A stretch of DNA of 64,000 bases from Cepaea nemoralis (Eukaryota; Mollusca; Gastropoda; Stylommatophora; Helicidae), in the NCBI GenBank assembly GCA_014155875.1, contig JACEFZ010022434.1, forward strand, positions 1-64,000. Reading direction: 5' to 3'. Below the pieces are notes generated by a model that did no database searches, had not been told where the DNA came from, and saw only the letters and a program-made list of their open reading frames with translations. Position numbers and translations under genes: made by a program. Each line of letters starts with the position of its first letter. Position 1 is the first letter of the stretch. Below, piece after piece: positions 1-12,500 of the stretch.

Positions 1-1796
1 AGCCCCGTTGATTTCTGCAGATACAATCCGTCTCCATTCAGTCTCTCTGGTGGACCTTCTCTTGCCAGTCGTTGATTCCAAGTGCTTGTAGGTCTGTATA
101 TGTATTATCTCTCCACCATCTTCTTGGTCTACCTCGGGGTCTACGGTCATTTATTTCCTGAGTGTAAGCGAGTTTTGTTTCCCTATTATCTTCCATTCTT
201 TCTATATGCCCCAGCCATTGTAGTCTATTAGCCTTCATGATACCAGTGATTAGCGGGGACTTAAACAGATCATAAATGTCTTTAGTTACTTCTTCTTTTC
301 CACTCTCCACTTTGTGTATCCCTAATAGGTCCAAAGATGCGTCTTAAAATTTTGTTCTCAAAGGTTTGTAACAAGGCTTCGTATCCTTTCGTTGTACTCC
401 AGGTTTCAGAGCCATACAGCACAACTGGTCTGATCAGTGTTTGTATATATTGTGATTTTGGTGTTACGAGATAGCGCATTTGATTTTAGTAGATGTTTTA
501 GTGCATAGTATATCTTATTTCCAGAGTTGATTCTAGTTTGTATTTCTTCCCTTATGATGTTGGAGCAGTTGAAGATTGTACCCAGGTATTTGTATGTTTC
601 CGTTCTTTTAATGGTCATATTATCTATTTGTATGTGGCCAGAGTTTTTAGCCATTCCGTCTCTTGAAATTACCATATATTCTGTCTTATCTTGGTTGATA
701 ACCAGCCCCATCTGTTGAGCTTTTTCCTTTAAGTGAGTCAATATTTCCAATGTCTTTTGTTCATTTTGCCCTATAATATCTATATCATCTGCATAACCAA
801 GCAGCTTGGATGTTCCTCCAATATCACATTCCTCCTTTACCTTCCTTACAACTTTCTCTAGAGCCAGATTGAAGAGTAGCGGCGATAGTGCATCACCCTG
901 TTTCAAGCCAGATGTTATTTGGAAAGGGTCTGATTTCCTGCCTTTATATGTTACTATATTATAAGTATCTTCCATGCATAGTCTGGTCATGTTGATTAAC
1001 TTCCTTGGTATTCCAAATTCCTGCATAGCATTCCATAGACTATTCCTATGGACACTATCATGAAGCCTTTTTAAAATCCACAAAAATGTTATGGAGATCT
1101 CTTTTATATTCCCAATTTTTCTCGGCTATTTGTCGTAAGATAAATATCTGATCTATTGTTGATCTGTTTTGTCTAAAACCCACCTGGTAGTCACCTAATA
1201 TGTCTTCTGAATATGGTTTTAGTCTATTTAGTAATACTGCGGATAGTATCTTATAGCTTGTGGACAGTAGTGATATTCCTCTATAATTTCCACATTGGAA
1301 CTTGCCTCCTTTCTTAAAGATAGGTATCAATAATGACTCTTTCCAGTCATGGGGTAATTCTTCTGTCCTCCAGATTTTTATTATTAGTTCGTATAGCTTT
1401 TAGATGTAATGCATGGCCACCTGCCTTTATAAATTCAGCAGCAATTCCATCAGTCCCAGTTACCTTATTGTTTTTAAGTCGTGTGATTACATATATGATT
1501 TCTTCAAATGCAGGTTCTTCAATTTGTGGTTCGCATGTTAGAACCTCTTCCTGTGGGAAAATGTTACTTGGAGCTTCACAATTTAGTAATTCAACAAAAT
1601 ATTCTTTCCATATGTGGCACATTTCCTCATTGGTATTTATCATATTCCCATTTTTGTCTTTTAAACCATATGTGTTTTGTTGGTGCCCTTGTTTCATTGA
1701 CTTCAGTTCTTTAAAAAATTTTCTGGATTCATTTTTCTGGTGATTAGTTTCCATATCTTTGATTATATTGCTCATATATTCTCGCTTCTGCTGTCA
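1..1796 (-). mobile_element. RTE-like LINE, family RTE-1, copy 1a (5'-truncated, cut by window edge)
   Basis: On the minus strand this encodes the reverse transcriptase and C-terminal region of a non-LTR retrotransposon. Frames at 1775-1347, 1330-1058, 1083-406, 479-282 and 334-38 join through frameshifts. Visible landmarks are GDYQVGFRQNRST (about 1180), GLKQGDALSPLLF (about 890), the catalytic GYADDIDIIG (about 790) and a basic GRPRRWWRD tail (about 115). It matches the complete copy at 9537-12723 nearly throughout. Similarity stops at about 1796, within the EN-RT linker, so the 5' half is missing. The 3' end runs off the left edge. It is a dead copy. The clade (RTE superfamily) is judged from motifs, not from a phylogeny. 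Confidence 0.88.
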
Positions 1797-2182
1797 TACT
1801 GGTATGAAATATTTTATTTCTCACAAAATGCAAATAAGGTCACCACATGAACAAAACAACTTCAATCATATATAGAAATAAACTTTAGTATATTCTCTTA
1901 AAGAATGTATATACTTTTAAATACCTATATAGGGTTCTAATATTTTTGTTTTGAATTTGAATTGTCACTTCAGTTATTTCTGTACTCCAAAAAATGAGTC
2001 CGTATTTTTCAGAGGGAAAGCTAAATTTGGCCAAATGTTGTTCCTTCTTAAAGGGGTTAATCGTCTTAAGCGACTTCCCCTATCTATCGTAAGCTTTTAT
2101 ACAGCAGTTTTCCTTATGCAACCCCCTTTAATTTAATATATAATTCAACATGTCTTCTAGTACCATATTAACAACTTTTAAG
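1797..2182. other. AT-rich spacer, no gene seen
   Basis: About 385 bases between two head-to-head RTE-1 copies. No domain, splice structure or repeat shared with the rest of the window was recognised. Confidence 0.5.
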
Positions 2183-3610
2183 TCAATCAAAAATGTGAAG
2201 AAGCAGTCATTAGGAAAAAGAATGCCAGACAGTTAGGGTTAAGTGACATCAACAACATCCAAAATGTTGAGCAATATAGAACTGAATGTAAAGAGGCTAC
2301 AAAAATAGTTCGGCAGCAAAAGCGAGAATATATGAGCAATATAATCAAAGATATGGAAACTAATCACCAGAAAAACGAATCCAGAAAGTTTTTTTTTTAA
2401 AGAACTGAAGTCAATGAAACGAAGGCACCAACACAACACATATGGTTTAAAAGACAAAAATGGGAATAAATACCAATGAGGAAATGTGTAACACATGGAA
2501 AGAATATTTTGTTGAATTACTAAATTGTGAAGCTCCAAGTAACACTTTCCAACAGAAAGAGGTTCTAACGTGTGAACCACAAATTGAAGAACCTGCTTTT
2601 GAAGAAATCCTATATGTAATAACACGACTTAAAAACAATAAAGCAACAGGGGCTGATGGAATTACTGCTGAATTTATAAAGGCAGGTGGCCATGCATTAC
2701 ATCTAAAACTATACGAACTAATAATAAGGAGGACAGAAGAATTACCCCATGACTGGAAAGAGTCATTATTGATACCTATCTTTAAGAAAGGAGACAAGTT
2801 CCAATGTGGAAATTATAGAGGAATATCATGACTGTCCACAAGCTATAAGATACTATCCGCAGTATTACTAAATAGACTAAAACCATATTCAGAAGACATA
2901 TTAGGTGACTACCAGGCGGGTTTTAGACAAAACAGATCAACAATAGATCAAATATTTATCTTATGACAAATAGCCGAGAAAAATTGGGAATATAAAAAAG
3001 ATCTCCATAACATTTTTGTGGATTTTAAAAAGGCTCATCATAGTGTCCATAGGAATAGTCTATGGAATGCTATGCAGGAATTTGGAATACCAAGGAAGTT
3101 AATCAACATGACCAGACTATGCATGGAAGATACTTATAATATAGTAACATATAAAGGCAGGAAATCAGACCCTTTCCAAATAACATCTGGCTTGAAACAG
3201 GGTGATGCACTATCGCCGCTCCATTCCAATCTGGCTCTACAGAAAGTTGTAAGGAAGGTAAAGGAGGAGTGTGCTATTGGAGGAACATCCAGACCGCTTG
3301 GTTATGCAGATAATATACATATTGTAGGGGGAAATGAACAAAAGACATTGGAAATATTGACTCACTTAAAGGAAAAAGCTCAACAAATGGGGCTGGTTAT
3401 CAACCAAGATAAGACAGAATATATGGTAATTTCAAGAGAAGGAACAGCTAAAAACTCTGGCCACATACAAATAGATAATATAACCATTAAAAGAACGGAA
3501 ACATACAAATACCTGGGTACAATCTTCAACTGCTCCAACATAATAAGGGAAGAAATACAAGCTAGAATCAACTCTGGAAAAAAGATATACTATGCACTAA
3601 AACAGCTACT
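2183..3610 (+). mobile_element. RTE-1 copy 1b, 5' piece (interrupted)
   Basis: Plus-strand RTE-1 copy that begins in the EN-RT linker (its first bases align to about 10817 in the complete copy) and runs through most of RT. Landmarks are KNNKATGADGI (about 2635), VDFKKAHHSV (about 3020) and GLKQGDALSPL (about 3190). The catalytic motif has decayed to GYADNIHIVG (about 3300). Stops at 2829 and 2965 and a run of ten T at about 2390 show that it is dead. It stops abruptly at about 3610; the missing continuation resumes at 8401, after a nested 4.8-kb insertion. Confidence 0.88.
3596..3610 (+). repeat. Imperfect target-site duplication, left copy (I-like insertion)
   Basis: ACTAAAACAGCTACT here corresponds to ACTAAAATCAGATCTACT at 8383-8400. 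In the uninterrupted RTE-1 copies (for example minus strand at about 495-515) this stretch occurs once. The two copies flank the I-like fragment. The match is imperfect, so the exact length is uncertain. Confidence 0.6.
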
Positions 3611-3993
3611 TCTACTTCTTTCGTTTGCCTGAAATATGTTTATAACTGTAATGTTGTCTCTTGTATGAATCTAACAGTCTTTTTTAGTTCACTCAGCGGT
3701 CCATAGAGTTTATCTTCCACTGTTGTCTCTCTAGGCCAGAAGGTTTGCCTGGATATGTTGTAGTTTGTGCAATCCTGGAGTATATGCTCTGCTGTCTGCG
3801 ACGCCAAACCATATGTGCAGATGGCTGAGTCACCAATCTTGAATTTTGTATACATGTGGTTGCGTAATCTATTGTGTCCTGTTCTGAGGCGCAGAAGAAT
3901 TACCTGTTCTGGTCTGTCCATAATGTGGTAGTCATCTTGAGTAAGGTTTGGTGGCCTTCTGACTGATTTGATCATTCTATTCTTTTGGTGGTA
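3611..3993 (-). mobile_element. I-like LINE fragment, 3' piece (C-terminal domain after RNase H)
   Basis: A minus-strand frame (about 3990-3640) matches the region downstream of RNase H in the I-like LINE at 19380-23091. Shared blocks include LLRLRTGHNRLRNHMYTKF, a C/H-rich segment ending in EHILQDC, and FWPRETTVEDKLYGPL. The start of this domain, HQKNRMIKSV, continues directly from the RNase H piece at 7966-8382 once the element at 3994-7965 is removed. It is a 5'-truncated copy inserted into RTE-1 copy 1b. Confidence 0.85.
3986..3993 (+). repeat. 8-bp target-site duplication, left copy
   Basis: TGGTGGTA here and at 7966-7973 flank the RTEX-like LINE. Removing the element and one copy restores the reading frame of the I-like host across the junction, from the ITYH of the RNase H end into QKNRMIKS. 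Confidence 0.88.
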
Positions 3994-6900
3994 GTGTTCA
4001 GGTCAGGTCTTAGTCAGATATGACTGAGCTATCGTATGACAGTAGACGGTACTACCTGTTTTCTGTCAGCGCCGAATGTTGGGTGGCCAAACCTGACACC
4101 CCATATTGTGCCAACGGCTTCGGGCGGAAGAGCGCAATTGGGAGGGTACAAGCCTTATCCTGGTGCGAGGAAATGCAACCTAAAGACAAAATGTCATGGC
4201 AGGGCAGACCAGGCCCTAAGCCTTGGTTGGCAGCTGGTCTAGGATCGAAGCTCCGACAGGCGGACAGCTAGAGCATTGCTTTGTTGATCCGGCAGCTTCT
4301 GCAGCTTGTCTTGTTCCAGATGTATAGGTGTTACCTTTCCTCTGGAGTGAACTAGGCAGGCCGAGAGAGGGATCATGCTGCATGGGCAACACATGGTCTC
4401 TATATTTTAGCCCAGGCTTTGTGCTATGGAGAGGCAATAACTCCATCCCTGGTCTTAACCGGTCTCGGAATCAAAGCGAGAGGTAACTGTTACGGGTTAT
4501 AAGTCCTTGTCAATTGGCGTAGACATGGGGCGCCACGCGTTGCCTCTGACGGTGGGAGACACCTACAGGTGTCACTGATCAGCTACCGCCCGCCTCAAGC
4601 TGGGCAGCTCCCGGCCAATTGGGTGCTGATCCGCCACAGCCTGCCTGCTTCAATGGGTGCTTAGGGCTAGGACAAAATCTGAATCGCAGGCTGTAAAACC
4701 AATGCACCAGGTACTAATAAAAAGAAAAATAGAAACCTCAAGCTACGGCTTGCAACCTGGAACGTAAGAACCATGTGTCCAGGATTTTCCACTGACTTGA
4801 CAAATATTGACGATGTGAGAAAAACGGCTGTGATTGATGCCGAACTCAATCGTCTTAACATTGATATTGCTGGCCTGCAGGAGACTCGCCTCGCTGAGGA
4901 AGGGTCACTCAGGGAAAACAATTACACCTTTTTTTGGAAGGGTAGAGGGCAGGCAGAAAAAAGGCAACATGGTGTGGGCTTTGCAGTGAAGAATTCGCTA
5001 CTGGGAATGATTGATATCCCAGCTGGAGGTAATGAAAGACTATTATCCCTGCGCTTGGCAACCTCTTGTGGTTTTGCCACCATTATCACTGCATATGCAC
5101 CGACACTCGCTTCCTCTGATGATGTGAAGGATTACGTTCTATGAGGAGCTAGACTCTGTGATCAAGGCAGTTCCAAAATCCGACTACATTTATATGCTCG
5201 GTGATTTCAATGCGCGTGTGGGCAACGACTCGAGTTCATGGCCAGTGTGCCTTGGAAAATACAACATCGGTCGTGTGAATGAAAATGGGCAAAGGCTGCT
5301 GGAGCATTGCACCAGAAATGACCTATGTATTACAAACTCCTTTTTTAAAACAAAAGAGCTGCATAAGGTCACATGGAAACATCCAAGATCCGGCCATTGG
5401 CATCAGCTGGACTTCATTATCACACGGAGACAACATCTGAACCATACATCATTAACTCGAAGTTACCACAGTGCTGACTGTGATACGGATCATTCTTTGG
5501 TTGTTGCAAGGGTTAGACTGAGACCAAAGAGAATCTACACAGCTAAACACAAATCTAGCCCCAGGATTAATATTATTAACACTCACGATCCTGATAAGTG
5601 CTTTGAGTTTCAACAGCAACTTGAAGACGCTTTCACTGATACATCAGAAAACTGTACAGTAAGTGAAAAGTGGAGTAAACTTAAGGAAACTTTTTATAAA
5701 ACAGCGGTAGGGGTTTACGGCACTGTGGATCATAAGAGGCAGGACTGGTTTGCAGCAAACAGCCAGATACTGCAGCCCTTGATTGATAAAAAGAAGATAG
5801 CTCTCTTAAGAAACAAGGAAAGAACAACGCGTAACACTCTGAGTGAGCTGAAGCAAGCTAGGAAGGATGTGCAAAAGGCTGTCAGGCAGTGTGCGAATGA
5901 CTATTGGATCAAGTTATGTGAGTCCATTCAAATCGCAAGTGATAAGGGAAACATCAGAAGCATGTATGAAGGGATAAAGAAAGCCTGTGGTCCAGTGATC
6001 AAAAGAAGTGCACCACTGAAAACCTTGACTGGAGAAATCATCACTGATAAGAAACAGCAGATGGATAGATGGGTAGAGCACTATTTAGAGCTTTACTCAA
6101 GTGAGACCAAACTAGCGGATGATGCCCTCAACGCCATAGAGGCCCTGCCAACTCTTGACCACCTGGACACACTTCCCACCATAACAGAAGTTAAGTGTGC
6201 TATAAATGAACTTGCATCTGGCAAGGCTCCAGGTAAGGATGGGATTCCAATAGAGGTAATCAGGAGTGGGCAAGACACACTCACTCTACAGATCCACCAG
6301 CTAATAGAGCTATGCTGGCGAGAAGGACAAGTCCCACAGGATTTCAAAGATTCAAGCATCATAACGCTGTACAAGAACAAGGGCGATCGGAGCGACTGTA
6401 ACAACTATAGGGGTATCTCACTTCTGTGTATTGTTGGGAAAGTATTTGCCAGAATTGTTCTGCGCAGACTTCAAGTCCTGAGGAGATCAAGTCTATCCCG
6501 AATCACAGTGCGGCTTCCGACAGAACAGGTCTACCATTGATATAATATTCTGATTGCGACAAACGCAAGATAAATGCCGGGAACAGAATCAACCACTGTT
6601 TATTGCCTTCATCGACCTCACAAAGGCATTTGATTTGGTCAGTCGTGAGGGTCTGTTCAAAGCACTAAAGAAGATTGGCTGCCACCAACTCTTTTGTCCA
6701 TTGTGGAATCGTTCCACACAGGCATTAAGGGTATAATCAAGTTTGATGGTGCAACTTCAGAAGAGTTTGAAACCAAGAGTGGAGTTAAGAAGGGTTGTGT
6801 ACTATCCCCCACCCTCTTTGGATATACTTTTCACTTCTACTGAAATATGCCTTTCGTGATCAGGATGCCGGTATATACATTCACTCACGCTCAGATGGCG

Positions 6901-7965
6901 GCCTCTATAATGCTCAGAGATTGAAGGCCAAGACCAAAATTAGGAGGGTACTAATCAGAGAGTTGCTTTTTGCGGATGATGCTGCAATTACGACCCACTC
7001 TGAGGAAGAATTACAACATCTACTATCTGCATTCTCCAATGCTTGTTCTGAATTTGGTTTAACAATTAACAAAAAGAAGACACAGATTATGTCACAAGGT
7101 GCACATGGGTACCATCAATCTTTATTGACGACGCCGAACTGGAGATAGTAGACCATTTTACATATCTAGGATCAGAGGTAAATAGCAAATTATCCCTAGA
7201 TCAGGAAATCAACATCAGGATTGGTAAGGCAGCAACAACAATGAACATGTTAGCAAAAAGAGTCTGGGAGAACAGGAAGCTTACTGCCAAAACAAAAGTC
7301 CTCGTCTACCAAGCCTGTGTCCTTAGTACTCTTCTTTATGGCAGTGAAACCTGGACAACTTACTCACACCAAGAGAAACGTTTAAACAGCTTTCATATGC
7401 GGTGTCTGCGAAGAATACTTGGTATTAAGTGGCAAGACAAAATCACAAATACTGAAGTATTGGAAAGATCAGGTTGTGTGACGGTGTATTCCATGCTCAG
7501 TCTTCGTAGACTTAGATGGATAGGACATGTTAGGAGGATGGATGATGGTAGAATACCAAAGGACATCTTTTTTGGTGAATTACAGATGGGTAGGAGATCT
7601 CAGGGTCGGCCTCTACTACGATACAAAGATGTGTGTAAGCGGGACATGAATGATACAGGCATTGATAATGCACATTGGGAGCAAGTCGCCGCTGAACGTG
7701 TTGCATGGAGGGCAACTATCAGAAATGGAATAAAGACAAAGGAGAAAATGATTGCAGATAAAGCACACACAGAGCGTGAAAGACGTAAGATGGTGCATGA
7801 TGGTGGAAATGACCATGTTTTCACATGCATCCACTGTGAACAAACATTTGCAGCACAAATTGGCCTTATCAGCCACATTCACCACCGCCATGGGTTGTAG
7901 TTATTAAGCCTTTTTGAAGCACATTGTACCAAACTATCGTCTGTCAAAACGGAAAGATGCCAAGA
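3994..7965 (+). mobile_element. RTEX/RTE-like LINE with C-terminal C2H2 finger (element B), near full length
   Basis: About 3.97 kb inserted in the I-like fragment with an 8-bp target duplication. Positions 3994 to about 4735 are a GC-richer 5' untranslated region. From 4736 to 7900 lie endonuclease, RT and a terminal zinc finger, split by several frameshifts. After the coding part there are only about 65 bases before the right duplication, with no poly-A. The overall order (apurinic-type endonuclease, RT, GRP-rich linker, C2H2 finger) suggests an RTEX or related clade. The clade is an inference. Confidence 0.87.
4736..7900 (+). pseudogene. Endonuclease-reverse transcriptase of element B (frameshifted)
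   Basis: The protein would nick genomic DNA and copy the element RNA at the nick. The endonuclease starts at LATWNVRTMCPG (about 4746). Landmarks follow in order: GLQETRLAEEG (4872), LGDFNARVG (5198), DTDHSLVVARV (5484), RT finger ASGKAPGKDGIPIEV (6215), NNYRGISL (6400), FIDLTKAFDLV (6610), KKGCVLSPTLFG (6787) and catalytic LLFADDAAI (6964). The tail carries LRWIGHVRRMDDGRIPKD and ends in a C2H2 finger, CIHCEQTFAAQIGLISHIHHRH (first part at about 7830). The pieces lie in different frames with breaks near 5145, 6540, 6740 and 7148, so no functional protein is made. An intact copy elsewhere would be the active source. Confidence 0.86.
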
Positions 7966-8382
7966 TGGTGGTATGTAATGGGCACATAAGGTTGTTCTTC
8001 TTTTGCTTCTTCCTTAGCCAATCGATCAGCTCTGTCATTTCCAGGGACTCCACAGTGGGATGGTATCCACTGTATGGTGACCTTATGCTGACTGCTAAGT
8101 TCAGAAAGTAGTGTCCTCAGAACTGGCAATTTCCCAGACAGGAGCGCCTCTATTACGGATTTTGCATCTGTCAATATCACCATAGGTTGTGTACCATTGG
8201 TATTTTGTAACTTCTCTGTGGCCATCTTGATTGCCTCAATTTCAGTATCATAGTTATGGCAGTACTTTCCTGTTGGAACTCTGGCAGTATCCCTAGTATT
8301 ATTTGGGTATTCTATGTACACTCCCGCTCCTCCATTTCGAACAGCATTTTGTTCTGACCCATCTGTGTAGACTCGGATCCAG
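7966..8382 (-). mobile_element. I-like LINE fragment, 5' piece (RNase H domain)
   Basis: The minus strand encodes a type I RNase H domain like that of the I-like LINE at 22.3-22.7 kb. The three acidic clusters are visible: VYTDGSEQNA, ILTDAKSVIEA and GNDRADRLAKEEA, together with the QWIPSHCGVPGN block. This activity removes the RNA strand during element replication. The domain begins abruptly at about 8382, which is the 5' truncation point. It continues into the C-terminal domain at 3993-3611 across the nested element. Confidence 0.88.
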
Positions 8383-8947
8383 ACTAAAATCAGATCTACT
8401 AAAATCAAATGCGCTATCTTGTAACACCAAAATCACAATATACAAAACACTGATCAGACCAGTTGTGCTGTATGGCTCTGAAACCTGGAGTATAACGAAA
8501 GGAGACGAAGCCTTGTTACAAACCTTTGAGAACAAAGTCTTAAGACGCATCTTTGGGCCTAGTATTAGGAATACACAAAGTGGAGAGTGGAAAAGAAGAA
8601 ACAACAAAGATATAATTATTTATGATCTGTTTAACTCCCCGCTAATCACTGACTGGTATCATGAAGGCTAATAGACTGCAATGGCTGGGGCATATAGAAA
8701 GAATGGAAGATAATAGGGAAACAAAACTCGTTTACAGTCAGTCAGGAAATAAATGACCGTAGACCCCGAGGTAGACCACCGTAGACCAAGAAGACGGTGG
8801 AGAGATATACATACAGACCTACAACTTACAAGCACTTGGAATCAGCGACTGGCAAGAGAAGGTCAACCAGAGAGACGAATGGAGACGGCTTGTATCTTCA
8901 TCAAAGAACCTCAATGGCTCGGAATACTGTAGAAGAAGAAGAAGAAG

Positions 8948-8978
<31 letters not shown>
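8383..8978 (+). mobile_element. RTE-1 copy 1b, 3' piece and (GAA)n tail
   Basis: Resumes RTE-1 exactly where the 2183-3610 piece stops: RT thumb and C-terminal region with IRPVVLYGSETWS (about 8452), the LQWLGHIERMEDNR block (about 8680) and a basic GRP-type tail. It ends in a pure GAA run at about 8930-8977. Small internal duplications at about 8735-8790 (a repeated AGACC..GTAGACC motif) break the frame. The tail is the family's 3' end, as in the copies at 12723 and 43470. Confidence 0.88.
8930..8977 (+). repeat. (GAA)16 microsatellite, RTE-1 3' tail
   Basis: Uninterrupted GAA triplets at the 3' end of RTE-1 copy 1b. Triplet tails are typical of RTE-clade LINEs in place of poly-A. Confidence 0.93.
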
Positions 8979-9521
8979 CATGACTATTAATAATATTATG
9001 ACACACCCTTTTCACACCCTAGGCTTACTTCCCATTTTCCGCTAGCCATTTTTGTTAGGGAAAAATCTACGATTTTTTTGCACTGAATCACTTATTGAAA
9101 TATATACTTATATAGCATGCATTGAAATAATGCTCACCAAGAATATGTTGTGCCAAGGTCAATCCCGATCACGATATCATCATCTTCTTCGGATTGATTT
9201 ACACTCATTGTACTGGGTTTTTAAGCAAGTGTTTGATAAGTTCTGCCAGGCGAAGTGATCGACTTTAGGTACTCAGGGCGGGAAAATAGCAATACGTCAC
9301 CGGTACTGTCAAATTTAGGAAGCACATGTCAAAGAGACACTCCTCCTTTTGATTTCAGTTTCATTATTATAATTTTTAAAAAATTAAATACGTAGTTCAA
9401 TGTTTTCGGGACTCTGGTTTGTCCCTGTCCCCCCCCCCCCCCCCCCTCCCCCCCCCCCGACTTTCCTTCCACCAAATGATATATTTAATTAAATCAAACT
9501 ATTTCTTGATTTTCAGTTGGC
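8979..9521. other. Spacer without recognised gene; long poly-C tract
   Basis: AT-rich DNA between two RTE-1 copies. It holds an 18-base C run and an 11-base C run separated by one T (9429-9458). No coding or RNA feature recognised. Confidence 0.55.
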
Positions 9522-9536
9522 AGAACTGTTTAATTT
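9522..9536 (+). repeat. 15-bp target-site duplication, left copy
   Basis: AGAACTGTTTAATTT here is repeated exactly at 12724-12738, just after the GAA tail of RTE-1 copy 1c. The first three bases of the right copy could equally belong to the tail, so 12 bases are unambiguous. Confidence 0.92.
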
Positions 9537-12500
9537 CTCCCCCGATGGTGTTTCCACCTTGTCGTGGTGGGGGAGCTTGAGTTTCTCAATGACCCTGAGA
9601 GCTATGCCGGCGGTAGCGTAGCTACCAGCAGGGCCTCCCAAGCCGCACAGGTCAAAGGGTAGAGAACAGACAAAGAGAAACACCCTGGTCCTCCAGGTTG
9701 GGGGTTGAAGCGTGGGGTTAAAATCCCCACCTTTGTAAAAACCTTTCTTTGTTACGAAACAAATACATGAGCCTCGATATCGGACTGACTTATCTGGACA
9801 ACGACCTTGGAACGTTAAAGGACTTTTGAGATTTGGAACAGGGAATGTACGGACACTATATCGAGCTGGAGCGGCCGAAGAACTAACCCGGGAGCTAGTT
9901 GAATATCAAAATGGATATAACAGCAATTCAAGAAATAAGGTGGCCAGGAGAGGGTACTTTAGAGCAAAATGGAATGATTATAATATATGGAGGAAACACC
10001 CAAAATAAACATGAATTAGGAACAGGATTTGTCATCAAAAAAGAGTTATGGGGAAACGTTTTAAACTTTAAAGCTTTTAATGACAGGATTAGTAAATTAC
10101 AAATAAAAGGTAAATGGAAAAATATAACGATGATTAATGTACATGCACCTACTGAAGAGAAAGAAGATGATATTAAAGAAGACTTTTATAATGATCTGGA
10201 AGATGTCATAGAAGAAACCCCCAAACAGGACATCCTGATTGTGCTGGGAGACTTCAATGCAAAAATAGGTAGAGAGAAAACTAATAAAAAAGTGGCCGGT
10301 ATGGAAAGCCTACATACAACTTCAAATGATAATGGATGGAGAGTCATCAACCTGGCAGAAGCCAAAGGACTGCAGATTAGAAGTACCAGACTACAAAGAA
10401 AGGATATACACAAACAAACTTGGAAATCATGTGACAAGAGAACCTATAATCAAATAGATAACATTTTAATTATCAACAGAAATGAATCAAACATACATCA
10501 AGTCAGAAGTTATAGAGGAGCTGAGTGCCACAGTGACCACTTCCTCGTTGGAGCAAAATTTAAAATAAAACTTAAGAGAGCTTTCTATACTAAATTACAA
10601 AGATTACACCCAACATATAACAGAGAAAAACTACAAGACATTACAGTCAAAGAGAAATTTACAGATGAAATAAAATGTAAACTTGAAACTCTGCAAAACC
10701 CTTCGGAGGAAAGCGTTGACCAAACTTGGTTGAACATCAAGAATACAATTCAATCTACCGCAGAAGAATGTCTCGGTGTGTTAACCACGCATAGAAAGAA
10801 CAGATGGTTCAATCAAAAATGTGAAGAAGCAGTCATTAGGAAGAAGAATGCCAGACATGTATGGTTAAATGACATCAATAACATCCAAAAGGAAGAGCAT
10901 TATAGAAATGAATGTAAAGAGGCTACAAAAATAGTCAGACAGCAGAAGCGAGAATATATGAGTAATATAATCAAAGATATGGAAACTAATCACCAGAAAA
11001 ATGAATCCAGAAAATTTTTTAAATGAACTGAAGTCAATGAAACGAGGGCACCAACAAAACACATATGGTTTAAAAGACAAAAATGGGAATATGATAAATA
11101 CCAATGAGGAAATGTGCAACACATGGAAAGAATATTTTATTGAATTACTAAATTGTGAAGCTCCAAGTAACATTTTCCCACAGGAAGAGGTTCTAACATG
11201 CGAACCACAAATTGAAGAACCTACATTTGAAGAAATCCTATATGTAATCACACGACTTAAAAACAATAAGGCAACTGGGACTGATGGAATTGCTGCTGAA
11301 TTTATAAAGGCAGGTGGCCATGCATTACATCTAAAGCTATACGAACTAATAATAAAAATCTGGAGGACAGAAGAATTACCCCATGACTGGAAAGAGTCAT
11401 TATTGATACCTATCTTTAAGAAAGGAGACAAGTTCCAATGTGGAAATTATAGAGGAATATCACTACTGTCCACAAGCTATAAGATACTATCCGCAGTATT
11501 ACTAAATAGACTAAAACCATATTCAGAAGACATATTAGGTGACTACCAGGCGGGTTTTAGACAAAACAGATCAACAATAGATCAGATATTTATCTTACGA
11601 CAAATAGCCGAGAAACATTGGGAATATAAAAGAGATCTCCATAACATTTTTGTGGATTTTAAAAAGGCTTATGATAGTGTCCATAGGAATAGTCTATGGA
11701 ATGCTATGCAGGAATTTGGAATACCAAGGAAGTTAATCAACATGACCAGACTATGCATGGAAGATACTTATAATATAGTAACGTATAAAGGCAGGAAATC
11801 AGACCCTTTCCAAACAACATCTGGCTTGAAACAGGGTGATGCACTATCACCGCTCCTTTTCAATCTGGCTCTAGAGAAAGTTGTAAGGAAGGTAAAGGAG
11901 GAATGTGCTATTGGAGGAACATCCAGACTGCTTGGTTATGCAGACGATATAGATATTATAGGGGAAAATGAACAAAAGACATCGAAATATTGACTTACTT
12001 CAAGGAAAAAGCTCAAAAAATGAGGCTGGTTATCAACCAAGATAAGACAGAATATATGGTAATTTCAAGAGAAGGAATGGCTAAAAACTCTGGCCACATA
12101 CAAATAGATAATATGACCATTAAAAGAACGGAAGCATACAAATACCTGGTTACAATCTTCAACTGCTCCAACATAATAAGGGAAGAAATACAAGCTAGAA
12201 TCAACTCTGCAAATAAGATATACTATGCACTACAACATCTGCTAAAATCAAATGCGCTATCTCGTAACACCAAGATCACAATATACAAAACACTGATCAG
12301 ACCAGTTGTGCTGTATGGCTCTGAAACGTGGAGTAGAACTAAAGAAGACGAAGCCTTGTTACAAACCTTTGAGAACAAAGTCTTAAGACTCATCTTTGGA
12401 CCCCTAAGAAGCAACAAAGACATTTATGATCTGTTTAAGTCCCCACTAATCACTGGTGAATCATGAAGGCTAATAGACTACAATGGCTGGGGCATATAGA

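Noticed and set aside
2150..2183. Target duplication for RTE-1 copy 1b
   Set aside because: No convincing match between the bases before 2183 and those after the GAA tail at 8978.
4020..4735. Host gene in the GC-richer stretch
   Set aside because: It is the 5' untranslated part of element B, within the 8-bp duplications; the frames are short and lack family features.
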